DNA from: Planococcus citri | Taxonomy: Eukaryota; Arthropoda; Insecta; Hemiptera; Pseudococcidae | Length of the DNA: 64,000 bases | NCBI RefSeq assembly: GCF_950023065.1 | Contig: NC_088677.1 | Location: 63,823,469 to 63,887,468 of the forward strand | Direction of reading: 5' to 3' | In this document: positions 13,601 to 27,300 of the stretch, piece by piece | Position numbering within the stretch: the first letter of the stretch is position 1 | Layout of the letters: every line of letters starts with the position of its first letter | Position numbers and translations under genes: made by a program | Notes under the pieces: model-generated | What the model saw: only the letters and a program-made list of their open reading frames with translations | The model's database searches: none | What the model was told of the DNA's origin: nothing

Positions 13601-15308
13601 GCAAAAATTTGTTTTTTCAGGCTCGACTTGAAGGAGGACAACGTAACGCATGCCCAAATAAATCACAAAATAAAACTGTGCAAAATCCATCATCATGAAG
13701 AGCCTCCGAAAACAAAACAGTGATGAGTTCGCGATAAGTACATTCTATAGGAATCATCAAAAATCCGTAAAAAAATAAAAATGAAAAAAAACTCACGTAA
13801 TTTCTAAACCTCAAGTTATCCATCATGTTCATCTAAGGTTTCATTTCCGTTCAAAAAATGTCAAAACAGTGAAAATCATCCTCATATCTGGAAAAAAAGA
13901 TCCAGATAAATATTTGTTTTTTTATAAATCATTTTACAAATTTTTGCTGGCCTAATCAAATTTTGAAAAAAAAAGTCTACACTGAAGTACCTAACTGCTA
14001 ATCAGAAATTTATAAAAAATTGAAATTGTAATTTTCAACTCAAAAATGTGCACCAATTTTGTATTTTCATTAAAAGCACTTTTTTCTTCATTTTTCTGTG
14101 AGAAATTTACTCGTTCAAAGTGGTATACAGTACCTACTATAGGTACATAATTATATACCAGACGTGTTTCTAAAAGAAAGGGCAGGTAATCGCAATTGGA
14201 AAATTATCTGCTCAAATGCTCACAAAAAATACAATCGAAATCACCTATACATTCTCCACTTAATTACTGCCCTTGCAAAGACAAGAGGTCAGAATTTATT
14301 GCGAGGAATCGATTGTTAACTTATTTCCAAAATCAATTTGTGTGGAAATCACCATTGAATGAGTAAGAGTAATGTAAAAATAAATTCTAAAGAATTAACA
14401 CCTAATTCGAATTTTAAGCATTTTTTTTTTTTTTTTGATTTTTGAATCGTCTTAATATCTCAGCCAGTTTTAACGTCATTCAAGTAAGTAGGTATGTATT
14501 GACTGTTTTCTATCCTAATATAGTTCAAGTGTTCACAGACTACAGGTTGTGAAACTATCCTCTTTTTCCTCCTTCTTCCCCCCCCCCCCCCCAAATGATG
14601 AAATGAAAATTTGAGCATTTCCAGTATTCTTCAAATTGAAAATTAAACCTCACAAAATTGGCTTTACACAGATTTCATTCGATTTCGGTACAAGATGCAT
14701 GAATGAAAACAGAAACTTTGCACACTTTAATAAGGTTTTCAGCCGACATGTGCTTTTTTTCGATTTTCAATTCTTCCCTCCTTTTATTTACGTATTTTTG
14801 TTTTCAAATGAGAAGAAGATTAAGTATTTACAAAATTTCGAGTTTAGTCAACTTGGACATTAACTTCAGTTTTATAGAACATGAACAAATTCGAAAATGA
14901 AGATTAAGTTCTTCAACAGAAATATCTCTCATCATCTATTTCTGCGAAGTTTCTGAGAAGTTTGAAAATGAAATGTCTGCGGAAATTCTCAACAGAAAAC
15001 TGAAAGTATATTTTAACCAGTAGGTAATGTTTTCCAATTGATCCTCTTCCACTTGGAACAGAGGATGAAAAATGCAGTTAACGATGGAAGTGCTTGTTAA
15101 TTAAATCCACTTGAGAATATGAATTCGAATGTAGATCGGAGAATTTGTACATATGTAAAACTGATTAAAGATGAAATTATTCGGTGGTATAATCCAAACA
15201 ATTAGACCAATTTCAAAGTATAATGGATTCATAAGTCTACAACACGTTATTTTAAAGACGATACAAAACAGTGATTAGAAAAAGAATTTGAAACATAAAA
15301 TTACAAAT
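7626..15308. other. Intergenic region between Pcyt2 and Sox21
   Basis: About 7.7 kb of AT-rich DNA with poly-A, poly-T and poly-C tracts (T-run near 14420-14436, C-runs near 11915-11929 and 14579-14592). I recognise no gene, RNA gene or named repeat. An open frame at 8874-9056 has a fairly protein-like composition behind an acceptor-like TTTTCAG near 8907, but it matches no family I know. The patch 12300-12780 is less monotonous without an open frame of note. Confidence 0.4.
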
Positions 15309-15330
15309 TAATCAATCAATCAACTTTATT
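15309..15330 (-). repeat. LINE/SINE-like 3' tail motif
   Basis: On the minus strand this reads AATAAAGTTGATTGATTGAT, the kind of ATTG-repeat tail that ends many non-LTR elements. The body of the element would lie to the right on the minus strand, but I cannot recognise it. This is weak evidence on its own. Confidence 0.25.
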
Positions 15331-15661
15331 CCTAACTTCCTAAGTATTCGTCACTCAAAGACGAAACCCACAACAAAAATACAAAAATGATAACACCAAA
15401 AGATATCGATGAGTTCAAAGAACCTGTTCGAAAATACGAGTATAAAAAATCGACTGAAACATATCGGGAACAGATTCGAAATTGTGAAAAATACACGAAA
15501 TCAAAAGCATTTACTTAGATGTAGGGTATACCTATGGAAAAACATTAGAGGATGGATCATGTTTGATTCTGAAAATTATTGAACTTCCTCTCCTCTACCC
15601 TTGGAAAATGAATCCAAACCACAGAGAAAAAATCAAAAACAATGGTTCCAAATTTTTCTTT

Positions 15662-15915
15662 AGTACTTCCAATATCGAAGTCTTACAATTAGAAAGATTC
15701 CAGTCCAAAGTACTTCGTAAAATAACAAGCGCTCCCTGGTACATTCGAAACGAGACGTTGCGTAATGACCTTAATTTAATACTGTTAAAAAAGAAATATC
15801 AATTTACAGTACAAATTACCAAAAAAGAATGGCAAAGCACACGAATAGCCTAATTCTAGAACTAGTTAATCCTAATGACACATATAGACTAAATAGATAT
15901 CATATAGTGACCTAA
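15662..15915 (+). mobile_element. Non-LTR retrotransposon ORF2 C-terminal fragment (Jockey-like)
   Basis: This is the tail of a reverse-transcriptase ORF, just past the polymerase domain. The frame contains SNIEVLQLERFQSKVLRKI followed by APWYIRNETLRNDL, the block shared by Jockey-clade insect LINEs (typically IE-LQRFQSK-LR, then APWYV-N). At about 15840 the similarity moves to the next frame, where LELVNPNDTYRLNRYHIVT ends at TAA 15913-15915 and matches the family's usual final RLKR-HP-DL block. The frameshift and the absence of the endonuclease and palm domains show a dead, 5'-truncated copy. Placement in the non-LTR class is confident; the clade is less certain. Confidence 0.75.
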
Positions 15916-16628
15916 AATCTAGATTTACTTAGTTTTATTCAATTTGTAGAGGTTGAAAATCCTCAATTCCTGTAAAGCTAAATGTTACTATGTAACAGAT
16001 TGCAGTAAATATACCACTACTAGGAAAAAATTAAAAACATTGCTATTTTCTAGCAAAAATCGCCTATGTAAGTTATTGAATTCATTTTTACTCTCGTTAT
16101 CCACAATTTTTTATATTCCTAATGAAACAGGCATTTTTTCATTTCATTTTGTTGAGAATTTTTTCATTACTTTTTATTAAAATTTCAACAAAATTCACAA
16201 CTTTTATTATATTACCTGCAGTGCACAGGTCACCCCGCCAAACTTCCAATTCGAGCTTTCGAGCACTAATTTATTCACAATTTTTATTGAGAGGTAGGTA
16301 CGAGTATTTTTTGGCATCACTCGATGGATAGAATAATTTTCGAGCATTATTAATTCATTTGTATCATTTATAGATCTAGCACATCCGACTTAAACAAACT
16401 CATGTTCGCAATTCACATCGTGGCTCAAATCGTCATCTCAACTGGTTTAAATCCTACTATAGGGAGTGGATCATTCAGATTATGGCTCCCTCATTGCACC
16501 TGAGCTGAAATATCGTGTTGGGATTACAATGGAAGATAGATCAAAAGATCAGTGAAAATAGTTAACATTCTTCCACAAGCATTAGCTAGATTTTTTCAAA
16601 GCTGACCGGTGAGAAGAAGTTTACTATA

Positions 16629-17208
16629 ACCGGGAACCTCATGAAGTGCCCCCGGGGGATTTGGTTGTAAAGTGGTCTCAACGGAATGGTAGCTCTTGGC
16701 CCAAGTACCACACTATTGAAATTTTAGATGTCAGTTTTGAGTTTAACTCTCACAGTAAAATTTTGAATTTTCAAACTGTCAAAAATCGCTACTCCGACGG
16801 TCAGGTTTTTCCCACGGTGTTGTCGTGGGAAAATTCTGGCTCACGCGCTTCCGCAAGGGACTTGTTTCATTTTCCCAATTTAACTAAATTTTTCATACTA
16901 CATCTTTCCAGGATTATTCCAATTTACATTGAAAATTAATAATTTGAATAATCTTTGAAAAATATAGGCTAATATGAAAAATTTAGCTGAAAAGGACAAT
17001 AGTAAATGCTCCTTGGGCAAGCGCGTGGGTCAAAATTTTCCCACGGCCCTGCTGTGGAAAAAACCTGAGCTTCGGGGTAGCGGTTTTTGAAAATTTGAAA
17101 ATTTTAAATTTTACTGTGAGAGCTGAACTTGTGGTGCTTTAGCCAAGGGCTACCACAGAGACCACTTTCCATCTAAATCCCTGGGGGACACTTCATGAGG
17201 TTCCCTAG
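16629..17208. mobile_element. Fold-back (long inverted-repeat) element
   Basis: Two arms of about 230 bases face each other. The left end reads GGGAACCTCATGAAGTGCCC; the right end is its near complement, ending CTTCATGAGGTTCCCTAG. Matching pairs continue inward, for example TCCCACGGTGTTGTCGTGGG on the left against CCCACGGCCCTGCTGTGG on the right. The arms have diverged. No transposase frame is present, so this looks like a non-autonomous fold-back element. Confidence 0.8.
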
Positions 17209-18390
17209 TAAGTGTTTTCGATGTACATACGCCAATTTAGAAGACTCGCCCAGACTTCGACGAGCCTATCAGGAGGCATATTTCACTTTGAACTGGCATT
17301 GGGATTATCCAATAGATAAAAAAAGCAAAAAAGCATGTCTTATTACAAAATAATCTACTTTCATACAAGACAATCGGCATAATACAACAGGCAAATCATA
17401 ATTTTAGATTTGAGGACTATTTTTACTGTACCCCTACCCCCAAAAAATCACAACCAATTTTCCAATTTCTCTTTTCCACACGAACATTTACATCTTTGCA
17501 TTTTCTGCCTTTTACTTTCCTTTGACCCTACGTTGGGACGTCTTAAATTTCGCTTCATATTCGCATCACTTCGACAGTTCTTTCGATGAAAACAAAATTT
17601 TCAGAAGTTAGAAACTTCATTTCAAACCTAACCACCAAATTTAGTCCTATACAATAAATTGAATGACTTTACGTAGGCTTAGGTACGCACCTACATGATG
17701 AAGATGGAGAAATTGCAACCTAAGCATTTACTCGAATTACCTCAACATGAATCAATGACCAGACACCTCTGATTCTATGATCCATGAACTCATCGCTGAT
17801 CAATTCATCTGTCAATCAGATCAGTCATCGAGATCAAAGTATACCGCAGATAAACCCTTCCAAATACACAACTCCGAGTTCGGAGTTCGTATAACTACAT
17901 AATACATCTACACATGGTACACAATACGCATATACACATGAAAATCACACTGCAGCTCTAAAACAATCGCCCACTTGTTGCATCCGGAGCTTCTCCCGCT
18001 ACTCGGATGCTACCAACGGACCAATGTTTATCAAGCTTTTTAATCGATAGCGAGGCGGAGCGCTTTTTCATTGGTTTATAACCGCGAACACCGCCAACAT
18101 GTGCTATGTATTCGACTGATAACACCTTAAAAATTACACAGCCAAGACTGTGAGGCATTTGACTAATATCAGCTGTTTGTTTATTCGACAGTAATTCCGA
18201 CCATACTGGTGCGCATTCAGGTATTACATTCGCGCGTTACAAGGTGTTTACCAATTTACACACGTGTATTTTTTAAACCATTTTCCATTTTTATCTCTTG
18301 AAAAAAAAAATAATAATAAATAAATAAAATAATGATTTAAACGATTAAAACATTATTGTTTCGTCTTTAACGAGAAGTAGTTTTGCGAAT
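17209..18390 (+). promoter_or_regulatory. Upstream region of Sox21
   Basis: The last 500 bases before the Sox start codon are richer in CpG than the flanks. They contain two ATTGG (inverted CCAAT) motifs, near 18070 and, as the reverse form, near 18020, and a TTATAA near 18076. An imperfect palindrome around CTCCGAGTTCGGAG lies near 17873-17886. An in-frame TAA at 18346-18348 supports the ATG at 18391. The first 650 bases are plain AT-rich DNA. The transcription start is not resolved. Confidence 0.45.
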
Positions 18391-21300
18391 ATGAGTGCGA
18401 ATAAATTAATTATACCGGGCGTCAATAACGAAGGCCATATAAAAAGGCCTATGAACGCTTTTATGGTTTGGTCGCGAGGTCAAAGGCGTAAAATGGCTCA
18501 AGAAAATCCAAAGATGCATAATTCGGAAATTTCAAAACGGCTCGGAGCGGAATGGAAATTACTAACTGAGATGGAAAAGAGACCTTTTATCGACGAAGCT
18601 AAAAGATTAAGGTAAATTTAATCTCCTACTCTTAATTGTAGGTATTCGATCTAGGTAGTCGTATTTTTAATATACCTCGTGTAATTGGTAAAATTTTCAA
18701 AATTCGAGAAGTTATAATCGACCCGCCAACTCAAGACCCCTATTTCGATTACAGTAAAAAGCTCTTCCAGAATCCGCAATAAAAAAACAGATCTTAGTTC
18801 AATTTCAATGGACTCTACCAGCTACCTACTGGAATCCTAGTTATATAGTAATCTAATCTGAAAAAAATTATCATGACAAAATATTTCTCCAGCTACCCAG
18901 GAAGCACGGGGAGGGGGTCACAAAAGTAAAAATTCCAGTATCTCATAACAGGAAGAGAGGAACAAAAAAAAAGTGGATATTCCCTCTTGATTGGGTTACT
19001 TAGATACCTACCTATATGTATAATCATACCAAAATCATAAAAAGTTTCTAATACTTTTTTTTTTTTTTTTTTTTTGATTGAATGCACCCTTATATACCTA
19101 TTTTTGTTGATGATCATTTTTGATGAAAATTTAAATTACGTATCAATTTTTTCAAACGAGAAATCTGTCAAAAAATAGGTACCTATGGTAAATTCAAAAA
19201 CTAAATAGACAAAAGAAAAAATAAACGATTTTCGTATCGTAATGATGTGTCTGACACTGATAGTAAGTAGTCTTCGCCTTTTCAATCCCATTGAAGAAAT
19301 TTTCAAGTACGATCTCTTTTGAACAAGCTCTCATCACCATGATTTGAATTTGAAACAAACAGAGCCCAACTTTGGAACTTACACACGCACGATCTTTTCA
19401 TAAGATTCCCTAATTGAAATACATTTTGTATATTTCGTATATTTTCAGGGAATATTCATTCTCACTTTTCAAATCAGACGTTTACTAATATGTAGTACCT
19501 ACATTATTCAACTATAAAAATGGCCTAATGAGATTTTCGATGAATTGTAATTTTTATTTCCCGAGCGAAGCGAGAGAAGTTACTCAAAATTATTGAAACT
19601 CGTATAGGTATTTTACGTGTTAAATATATGTAGTTAGGTACTACTTATTGTATCCTTTTTTTTTAAATCAGACATTAAAAAACTTACTCGTATCATTTTT
19701 CAAATTTTTTTCTTTTTTTCATTTTTCTTTTTTTTTGTGTGTAAGTTCATTAAGTATCATAATCATAAAATACCAAACATTTCATTGAATGGTGAATTGT
19801 TTTTTTTTTCAATTTTAAAATTGATCAGATTTGAAGCATATTTTTATGTTTTTACACTACCTGAGGCAAAAATTCAGTAATTTTTCAATTTTGTATGCTT
19901 TCGTGCAAGGGAAATTCTCAGGGAGACCATTTCTTTGAAATAAAAATAAAAATGAAAATTTTTCTTCGTAACATTACGAAATAAAAAAACGTAAAATTCA
20001 AAAAGGAAAGAGCTAAAGATCAATTTTCGTTCTCAAATGACTCAGAAATTGAGAAGTAGCACTAATCAGAAAGGTATAGGAAATTGAAAAAACCTGGTCA
20101 CCAGGACCTAGGCTCGATTAGAATTTCAAAATAAGGTTTCAACAGATGAGTTTCCATTTACAAGTACAATACGCCCGGGTAACCATAATTCATTAGTTGA
20201 ATAATTAATTTCTGATCATCAAAAGAACCTCTTGGATACGTTGAGATATGGAATTTAAAACGATGAATTCAGTTATAGATAAATTTCTATGTGCTCGTAT
20301 TCGAGGAATGATCCATCCCCAATGAGTTCAAGAAAAAAAAGATGAAGGAAATCGAAGTGGATTACACTCAAAAAATTACTCTTCATGTGATCTAGAAATG
20401 AAACAGATAATGTAACCTACAAGCACGTAAAAAATTCTCTCCATCGATGCCTTGAAATGCTTCTCAATTTCAAAAAGTGAATGGTGAATTTAAAAAACCT
20501 GAAATAGAGTCAAATCACAGACTCGAATGAGCACGATTACTCAGACCCCTTCCTGTTTTGACATGGATTTGTTTTTTTGGGGGGAGGAGGAGAAGAGGTC
20601 TGTCAAAAATTTTCAAGACCCTAGCTGATCTCCGTCACATGAATTTTAGGACACTGACTTCTGAAAATTTGGAAAAAATTGATCAATTTCTGCAATGTCA
20701 AAATACACATACCTATACTTATATAAATACCTCAATCATTCAAAAACTTGGAAAAGATGTGGCAAAATTTTCAACATTACAGTATGCCAAACTTAGCCCG
20801 GGTATATATGTAAGTTTGGAAAACTTGATCTCTCTGACATTTTTGGTAGGTAACTTCGAATCGAAGTAACTTTTGAAAATTCAAAAAAAAGATTGTCTGT
20901 TTTTCAAAACTATGGAAAAAAATTACGATAAGTTCTCGATATTACGTCAGGCTTTTGAAAATTTTTGTGAAAAATGACTAATATCTGATATTCTTATAGC
21001 AAGAATAAAGCAGCTTTTTAGATACTTATCATGTCCAATTTTAATTTGTTCGCTGCTCTTTTCTACACGATTCTCATCCGGTCAAATAGCCTAGTTGAGC
21101 TTGATCCTTCGCCACAGTGGAATGAATTTCGCTTATAATTTGTCTAGAAACAATTGCCATCATAAAACAGCAGATCGTTCCAAAAATTAAGGCCCCTATT
21201 CCAATAATCACGTACCTACCCATGTACTCGTATTATACAAATCAATTTCAAGAAACACCGATGAATATTAATCTCGTTATTATACGATGAACAAGCTGTT

Positions 21301-24300
21301 TTCTTGTATCGAAATCAAAACTTGAAAGAAAATTCAATACCTGTACATCTAAACCTACTTCTATGCACTTCCTCAACAACAAACACCATCGGTAAAAAAA
21401 AATCATTCGAATTGTGTGGTAAAATGAAATGAATTAGGAACATATGAGTCCAATGATTAAAGATCAGAAGCATCGGAAAGTGAAATCGGAGCATACCTGA
21501 AGTATTATACACAGACACACTTGAAAAGAATAAATTTCAATTCAAAGAAACATCGTGAACCCGACAATAGGAAATAATATAGCACAATAATTATTAATGG
21601 TACTGCGGCCAAACCTAATCAATGACTCGTTGTTTATTTACCATGTTGACATAACCAGCCAATATTTAGAGTCAAACACCCTTTCATTTTCTTTCTTCGT
21701 CGAAATTAATAGAATAGATACATGACGTCTCATCGAGTACCTACTTCGTAGTATATGAAGCACGAATCATCTTATAAAAACTGGTCAGTTTTACGCTGAG
21801 ATTTGAATTGAAAAATGTCCATTTGTGGGTTTCAATTGACGATGAGAGAAAGAGGCATTCTTTGAGAAAAAAGTTTCCGAAAGAATAAATTCCGACTATG
21901 AAGCTCATTCGTACGGTACAGCCTATACAGGGTAAGGTATTATGCCTCGCTTATTTCTGTCTGTGTTCGTTGATGGCATGGTCAATCAGATCGAACAAAG
22001 TAAGATCATTTTTGGAACAGATGGCTGAGAAATTTATTGAATCACTTGAAAATCGATACCAATTGGATCGAGTGCGACTGAGAGACACTCAAGAAAGAAT
22101 CACAGAATATAAAAATATACTCTCACATGTTTCAAATCAATCCCAAACACCTTATTCCCCTCCCTCTCCATCGCTTTTATAAAATTCCAGACAAACGAAC
22201 ATACTAACAGTATACAAAAAAATTAACACATCGACTCTAAGAAACCTATTAAGTCAAGCCCAAAAACAATGAAAAAGTCAATTTTCTTCCACTCGAGTAC
22301 TCGACAAAACGACCTCTACACCAAAGGAGTTCGTATTGTGAAAATAATTATAACTTAAATCTCGAGCCACCAAATTGGAACACGTGAAACGTGCATTACT
22401 ACACCAACATAGACGAGGAAGAAAAAGAAAAAAAAAAGAAAATAATCAGTTGTGCAAACGAGCGAACAATATAAATGAAATAATCAATTGAAACTGCGAT
22501 TATGTAAGAGGGGTTAAAGGATCAATCTTCGTACACACTAAATAATATCTCTTCGTTTAATATCCACTTACAACCCCTCGTATATAGTTGTAAAATCTCA
22601 ATGAGAGGGTTAGACTATTTACAGGTCTTATTAGGAACCCTTGGTGAATTGTGTGTGTGTGGATGCGATGTGCGAATGCGACCCTTCTACATACCAATCG
22701 TCTAGCATAATATATCACAGAAATCAACTCGACGACGATGTGTTTTCCTATATAATACACATAAAGAAGTTTTTTCACGCTTATAAAATTTACATCGGAT
22801 GGGTTTTCTAGATGACTACTCGTAACGTAGTAGGTGAGGTGAACTTTGGTTACATAGTATCTGTTGCTGGTGGGGTAATAACTTTGGTTTTGTTTTATTT
22901 TTGAACGAATTTTTACCCAACAAGATCCCCATTACGTGGTTGAGGTTAGACTTTTACCAATTCGTGATCGAGTTTTTTTTTATTCGTGATGATGACCCTC
23001 GACCTATGACAATTGACAATGGGGTGAAAAGTCTGGTGTAAAGTTTACCCTTGACAGAGGCGAGCTTTTGGAATTTGATTCTGTGACGAGGATGTTTTTT
23101 ATTTCGGTATTTTCATGGCGTATACTCAACTTCCGTTTGAGCTTTATTATTAAATGAGTAGATTTATTCTTCAAGACGAGAAAATATACCAATGGACTTC
23201 AACCCAAATTTCAAAAAACCATGGGCTTTTTCATAGGTAAAATGATTTTTATAATTCGACATTTTAACGATAGGTATTACAGAAGCATGTGAAAAATATC
23301 TCGTCGAAAAATCTCATATAAATTTGGTTAATGGTTATAGAATGTGAATGATAACCTCAGTTGACGAACTATCCCAAAATGCTTCAATTGAGATCATGTA
23401 AAATACACAGTTGAAAAATATGGACGAATGATCCAGCACAGAGGATTTTCAAAAATAAAATAATAAAATTTTCCGCACGTCGACCTCTTTGAGACTGTTT
23501 TCTAATTGCGAATCTAATTTTTCTTAAATGAAAATTTCGCAACTATTCTATTCTGAGAATTTTCAATTTTTTCAAAGTGCTTCTCTTCTTTCCAACCATT
23601 TGAAAAAAAATGAAAATTTTGAAGAGTAAAGTTATGAAATTTACAATTACGTACACAAAAATGGATAACGGGGAGACGTAACTCTCTTATGAGAATTTTT
23701 TTTAAAAAATCCAGAAAAAGAACATTGAAGATTTTTGAAAAATGATTTTTCAGATCAATCAAAGATTAATAGGTACCTATCAATTTACCTACCAATTTTT
23801 TCAGCTTAAAAATGTTAAAATATTGGCTTTTTTGAACTATTAGGCATTCATGATACACATTCGACATTTTTAGGTATTGTATACCTAGACCTACTCTTAC
23901 TTAACCACACAGGAAACACAAAACACTATCGATATTCCCAGAAATGAGTTATCATTCGGATACGTCCATGTTTACGTATAGGTATAGGTAGCTATAGGAA
24001 AGTAAATATGACACGTAGGTATAATACGAGAGTAGGTATAGTATAGGTAACTCATCCTCATGATGAACAGTTGAAAAAAAGAGATTATCTCAAGGTTATG
24101 AGAAATATATACTGCATTTGCTCAAACTAAAAAAAAAAAAAAATACTACGGTCAATCGTAAAAACTCGCCAATTTTTCATATTTTCTCCATGCCAACTTG
24201 ACCAAGAACACATCATTGATCATTTGTTACTTAATTGTTGGTGTTTTTTTTACGAGTTCACCAATAACTATTCGTATAGAATATAAATTTATGAAAAAAA

Positions 24301-27300
24301 GATGTCTCTAAGAGAAAAACTGCGAGATTGGCTAATAGTGAAAAACTATCTCGGAAAAATTTTGAGCTTTCATGCTGCCGTAGGGATGGAATAAAAGGGG
24401 ATTCAAAATTACAAAATGTCGAAATCTGAAAGCTTTCTGCTCTGTTCCTCTCACAGCTGCAGAGCTCGAATTCCCTCCCTCCCCCGCATCACCTTCAAAT
24501 TGAATCATTCCATAAGGTATTCGTGTTTGGGAAGCGTTTCTCCTGCCAATTTTTGCAGGAATTGAAGCTGAATCAACTAATTTGTCAGAAGTAGATAGTA
24601 CCTATTTTTATAGTATCGTTAACCTACAAAATCTTGGGATGGGTAAGCCATTTTTTTTTTTTTTTTTTTTCGAAGTTAACAATAGATGTAGGATGTAGGT
24701 AATGGAAAATTAAGAACATAAGACGTAATAAAACAATTCAAGTTAGGTCTGAAAAAAAATGGGAAGAAGATCAAAACAGAGTATTTCGTTCTTTGGCGCA
24801 TTATTTTATAAATCAAATCTCACACCCGAAGAAAAAAATTCACAGTTGTTCTAATAAAGATACAGAAAATAACTGCGACGATTTTACTTATACTCTCCCA
24901 TTATTTAACGTGAGCATAAAGAATGTCACTTTCATTAAATTTTGTGAAAAATGCATTAAATTGCCAGGAAAAAAAATTCAAAAGAATGTTTCAATTCGAT
25001 ATCTTCAAAAAAAGGACACGATTTTATCCATCATAAAATTATCAACAGCAAATTTTCGTCATTACTTTTCTCAGAAACACAAAAAATTGAATTCAATTTT
25101 CATCCTATGGAATATTTTTTCGTGAAAAATAATGCTACACTTCATCATGAAATTTTTATCAGTAGGTACACTCACTGAAGTTGGAATTTTATTATGTTGA
25201 AATTATTATGATCTAGGAAAATAATAGAACTTGCGCTTCACTTTCTCTTTCTTTTTTCTTCAAATCAAATTTTACAACAGTATTGAAAGAAAAATCTGTG
25301 GATTTGCGTTGCATTGAAGGGTGCACACGTGAAGAGGAGAAAAGTTCAAAAATACTCAATATGCTCAACAATAAGGTAGTGATAGGAATTCGACTCAATT
25401 ACTCAGAAAAAAATTAGCTTTTTCGGTTTACCTTCTACCCAATTTGTTTTAGGAAAAATGGCTCAGTTCCTGAAGTTTGTAGTACATACTCGTATTTGAG
25501 ATTCGGCGTCGACCTGATAGGTCATTGCTATCGAACTTCAATACCATTTTTCGGGTCCTACTGAGCGATTGAAAATTTGATGATCATTTTTTTTGAATTT
25601 TGAGAGTAAATTCAAGGTTTGAAAATTTCATCTTCGGAAGTGTTTTGCAATAATCAAGCCAAAACATTGAAAGATACATATCATTTCTGAAACTGGGAAA
25701 ATATCATGGAATGCAGTAGTGCCAATCTTTTGGCCATGATTCCGAATTTCAAAAAAACAAAATTTGATAGGTTTTTGGCTATTTCTCTCGATTTTTCAAA
25801 ATTGGCAAATATGACCAAAAAATTGGCACTACTGCATTTTAAAGTGCATAAATAATATTGCAAGTTTCAGAAGTTATATCTTTCGATGTTTCGGCTTAGG
25901 TAATTATTGTGAAATATTTCAGAAGAAAAAATTTTCAAAACACGAATTTACCCCCCCCCCCCTTCCAAACAAAAATATTTGCAAATTTCCAAAGTGGTAT
26001 TGCATTTTGTTAGCAATGGTCTAAGTAAACGCAGAATCTCAAATACTATCTTTTGAAACTAGGCCATTTTTCACAAAACAGGTCAAGTATAAAGGTATAG
26101 AGCGAAAGAAATCATGATTTTTTTCTAAAATGCCCTTGTCCGAGGACCCATATCTCGCTTCTCAGAGCTCCTCCGGTACTAAAAAATTTCCTAAATGACC
26201 TTCAACTCAAAATAAAAATCCTTCATCATTTTTTTTTTCGCGATTCACCTCACTCAAAAAATTGCCCAGTTGAAAATAATTTCATCAATCCAAACGAGGA
26301 AAGATACAATTTTCTCGTATACCTATTATATCTCCCAGACAAAAAAATTATGACTTTTTCATGACCTATTTTCACATTTTTACCGCATGAAAATACACCC
26401 CCCCCCCCCAAAAAAAAAAATTAAATTACTTGAAACTGTGAGGAAATCGAACATGGTTGCCATTTTTCACAGGATCAAAAAGTAGGTGTTTCAGTGTCTT
26501 CATTTTTCTGATTTTTTGAACAAATTTTTGATTTTTTTTTCATTTTATGGGCTTCTTAAAAAATGTTCTATTGTGTTTCGAGCAAAGTTCATGACTTTCA
26601 TGATCGTTGGACACGCTGCAGTGATTTACCTATCGAAGTAATCACTCAAACCATCTACATTCCCACCTAGTCGGAGCTGCTACCAAATACTGATTCTACA
26701 ATTTTCCCAATTCAATCTTCAACATTTTCATGATCTTTTTCTCTGCCTTCATTTGAATTATTTCCCTTGCGTCGCACGGGCAATAAACCTCGAAATTCGT
26801 TGAAAATCACTTTTGCAGCCTAGTTGAATAGGGATTGAAGAGAGGAAAAATCGTTCACAAAACTCAATTTCAGTTGGAATTTATTCATCAAAATCAGAAA
26901 TCAAAATAATTTCCATCGAGAAATTGAAATTTTGGGAAAATGACGCCAGTGGCAAAAGCTAAAAAAAAGTTACCAAACCCGACATCTGGTGTAAAAATAA
27001 ATTGAAAAGGGCCATGAACGGAATTTTTCACCATTTATCTGACTTCGGCAGTTCTACTCTCATTTCGAAAAAAGTACCTAAAAAGAATGAGAAAATTGGC
27101 AAAAGGAATTTTATGCCAATTTAGTCATTTCTTTACAAAAATTCATACTAAAAATATTACGCGTCGATAATCAGGAAAACAACACAAATTACAAAAAATG
27201 AAAAAAATAACTCTCGATTTCCAACAATGTTGAAACCGCAGGAACACCGAATCATTATCAACACCTCAACAGCATTTTTCTTTCAAAAAAATAAAAAACA

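Noticed and set aside
21898..22182. Assignment as a CRF-like diuretic hormone precursor
   Set aside because: Only the C-terminal half shows a spacing match. Dibasic cleavage sites and the amidation glycine are absent, so the name is not supported.
24793..25125. 110-codon plus-strand ORF in the Sox21 intron
   Set aside because: Lys/Asn/Ile-rich composition follows the local AT bias. There is no motif, and such lengths arise by chance here.
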